Below are positions 6,252 to 6,781 of a stretch of 6,781 nt of DNA, one piece after another; the stretch's first letter is position 1; each line of letters opens with the position of its first letter. The stretch is taken from positions 1-6,781 of the forward strand of contig URNE01000128.1 of NCBI GenBank assembly GCA_900549045.1, written 5' to 3'. Source of the DNA: an uncultured bacterium. GTDB taxonomy: Bacteria; Verrucomicrobiota; Lentisphaeria; Victivallales; UBA1829. Below the pieces are notes generated by a model. It saw nothing but the letters and a program-made list of their open reading frames with translations. It ran no database searches and was not told the DNA's origin. A program made the position numbers and the translations under genes.

Positions 6252-6781
6252 CCGTTCTTCTGTTCAGTCTCGCCGTCTCCGGCGGAGAACTGCTCGACCG
6301 CATCGCGCGGAACATGGGCGCGATCCGCACCCTGCAGGCTGAGTTCGAACAGGAAAAACAGCTCAAAGCATTCGCCTTCCCCGTCCGCCTGACGGGAGAA
6401 CTCTGCATGGAGCAGAACGGACGGCTGGCGTGGATTGTCCGGGAGCCTCTGCCTTATACGTGCATCATCGAGGGCTCCCGTCTGACCCAATGGGACGCCG
6501 ATACGGACAAAACGGTTGCCGTTGACACGTCGCGCAACCCGTCGCTCCGGATTCTCGCGGAGTCCATCCGCCGGCTTCTTGCAGGCGATCCCCGCGCCAT
6601 GCTCGACCGCTTCGACGTGGTCCGCGAAGCGAATCCGCTCGAATTGAAACCGAAACCGGGAGCCGCCGCCTTCCTCGCCCGAATTCAGTTCCGCTTCTCG
6701 GAAGATCTCGCACGCATGGAGGAAATCGTCATGACGGAAAGCTCCGGAGACGTCACGCGCATCCGTTTCCGGAACAGCCGC
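6218..6781 (+). CDS. LolA-like outer membrane (lipo)protein carrier, 3' end beyond window
   Basis: The frame is open for 188 codons from ATG 6218 to the last base and is cut by the window edge. Residues 1-22 form a signal peptide: His2, Arg4 and His5, a hydrophobic core around 8-20 (AAVLTVLLFSLAV), and a small-residue cleavage region near SGG at 21-23; no lipobox is seen, so the mature protein should be soluble in the periplasm. After cleavage, AEFEQEKQLKAF (41-52), GELCMEQNGRLAW (60-72) and the late RIRFRN segment (181-186) follow the LolA-fold pattern, in which an FxQ strand, a GxLxxxxxGRLxW strand and a closing IxFxN strand recur. LolA binds acyl chains of lipoproteins in a hydrophobic cavity; cluster-associated homologues are thought to carry the polyene lipid toward the outer membrane (inference). 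The start is set by GGAAGGAG ten bases upstream, and it overlaps the dehydratase gene by 34 bases. Typical length is about 200 residues, so little is missing. It is not the housekeeping LolA, judging by context. Confidence 0.82.
   Translation, partial: MHLRHCTAAVLTVLLFSLAVSGGELLDRIARNMGAIRTLQAEFEQEKQLKAFAFPVRLTGELCMEQNGRLAWIVREPLPYTCIIEGSRLTQWDADTDKTVAVDTSRNPSLRILAESIRRLLAGDPRAMLDRFDVVREANPLELKPKPGAAAFLARIQFRFSEDLARMEEIVMTESSGDVTRIRFRNSR

Noticed and set aside
1..6781. CRISPR arrays, tRNA or rRNA genes, insertion sequences, riboswitches and terminators
   Set aside because: Looked for on both strands; coding genes fill the window, gaps are at most 23 bases, and no repeat-spacer pattern, cloverleaf, transposase, terminal repeat or hairpin with a T-run was seen.

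Overview
The window is a compact, one-direction operon segment with no space for anything else. Eight genes lie on the + strand: seven complete and the last cut by the window end. Together they read as part of a type II fatty-acid/polyketide-like pathway of the aryl polyene (APE) or flexirubin kind. This rests on family recognition from motifs, not on a database search. The whole region looks like one transcription unit: start and stop codons overlap at four of the seven junctions, the only gaps are 2 to 23 bases, and no internal promoter or terminator is visible.

Layout: a FabG-like ketoreductase (27-749), a CrtI/carotenoid isomerase/retinol saturase-like FAD oxidoreductase (746-2242), a FabF-like ketosynthase with a complete Cys-His-His triad (2239-3456), an acyl carrier protein with its phosphopantetheine serine (3480-3734), a membrane-anchored PlsC-type acyltransferase (3753-4514), a PaaK-like adenylate-forming ligase (4504-5799), an ApeP-like hotdog dehydratase (5802-6251), and a LolA-like periplasmic carrier with a signal peptide (6218 to beyond 6781).

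Proposed division of labour (inference): the ligase activates an aryl acid starter and passes it to the carrier protein. The ketosynthase, ketoreductase and dehydratase extend it without enoyl reduction, so a conjugated polyene results. The FAD enzyme may change the oxidation state or geometry of that chain. The PlsC-like enzyme may move the finished acyl chain from the carrier protein to a lipid acceptor, since no thioesterase is present. The LolA-like protein may help carry the lipid across the periplasm to the outer membrane. Not seen here are a second ketosynthase or chain length factor, a second dehydratase, an RND/MMPL exporter, a starter-forming enzyme and a phosphopantetheinyl transferase; these would be expected in the flanks if the reading is right.

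Organism: the LolA-like protein indicates a diderm (outer-membrane) bacterium. Moderately high GC, C-rich third positions, and very frequent TCCGG/CCGGA strings with A-rich short leaders resemble Lentisphaerota/Verrucomicrobiota (for example Victivallales) rather than the Enterobacteria or Bacteroidota in which these clusters are best known. This assignment is only a low-confidence impression.
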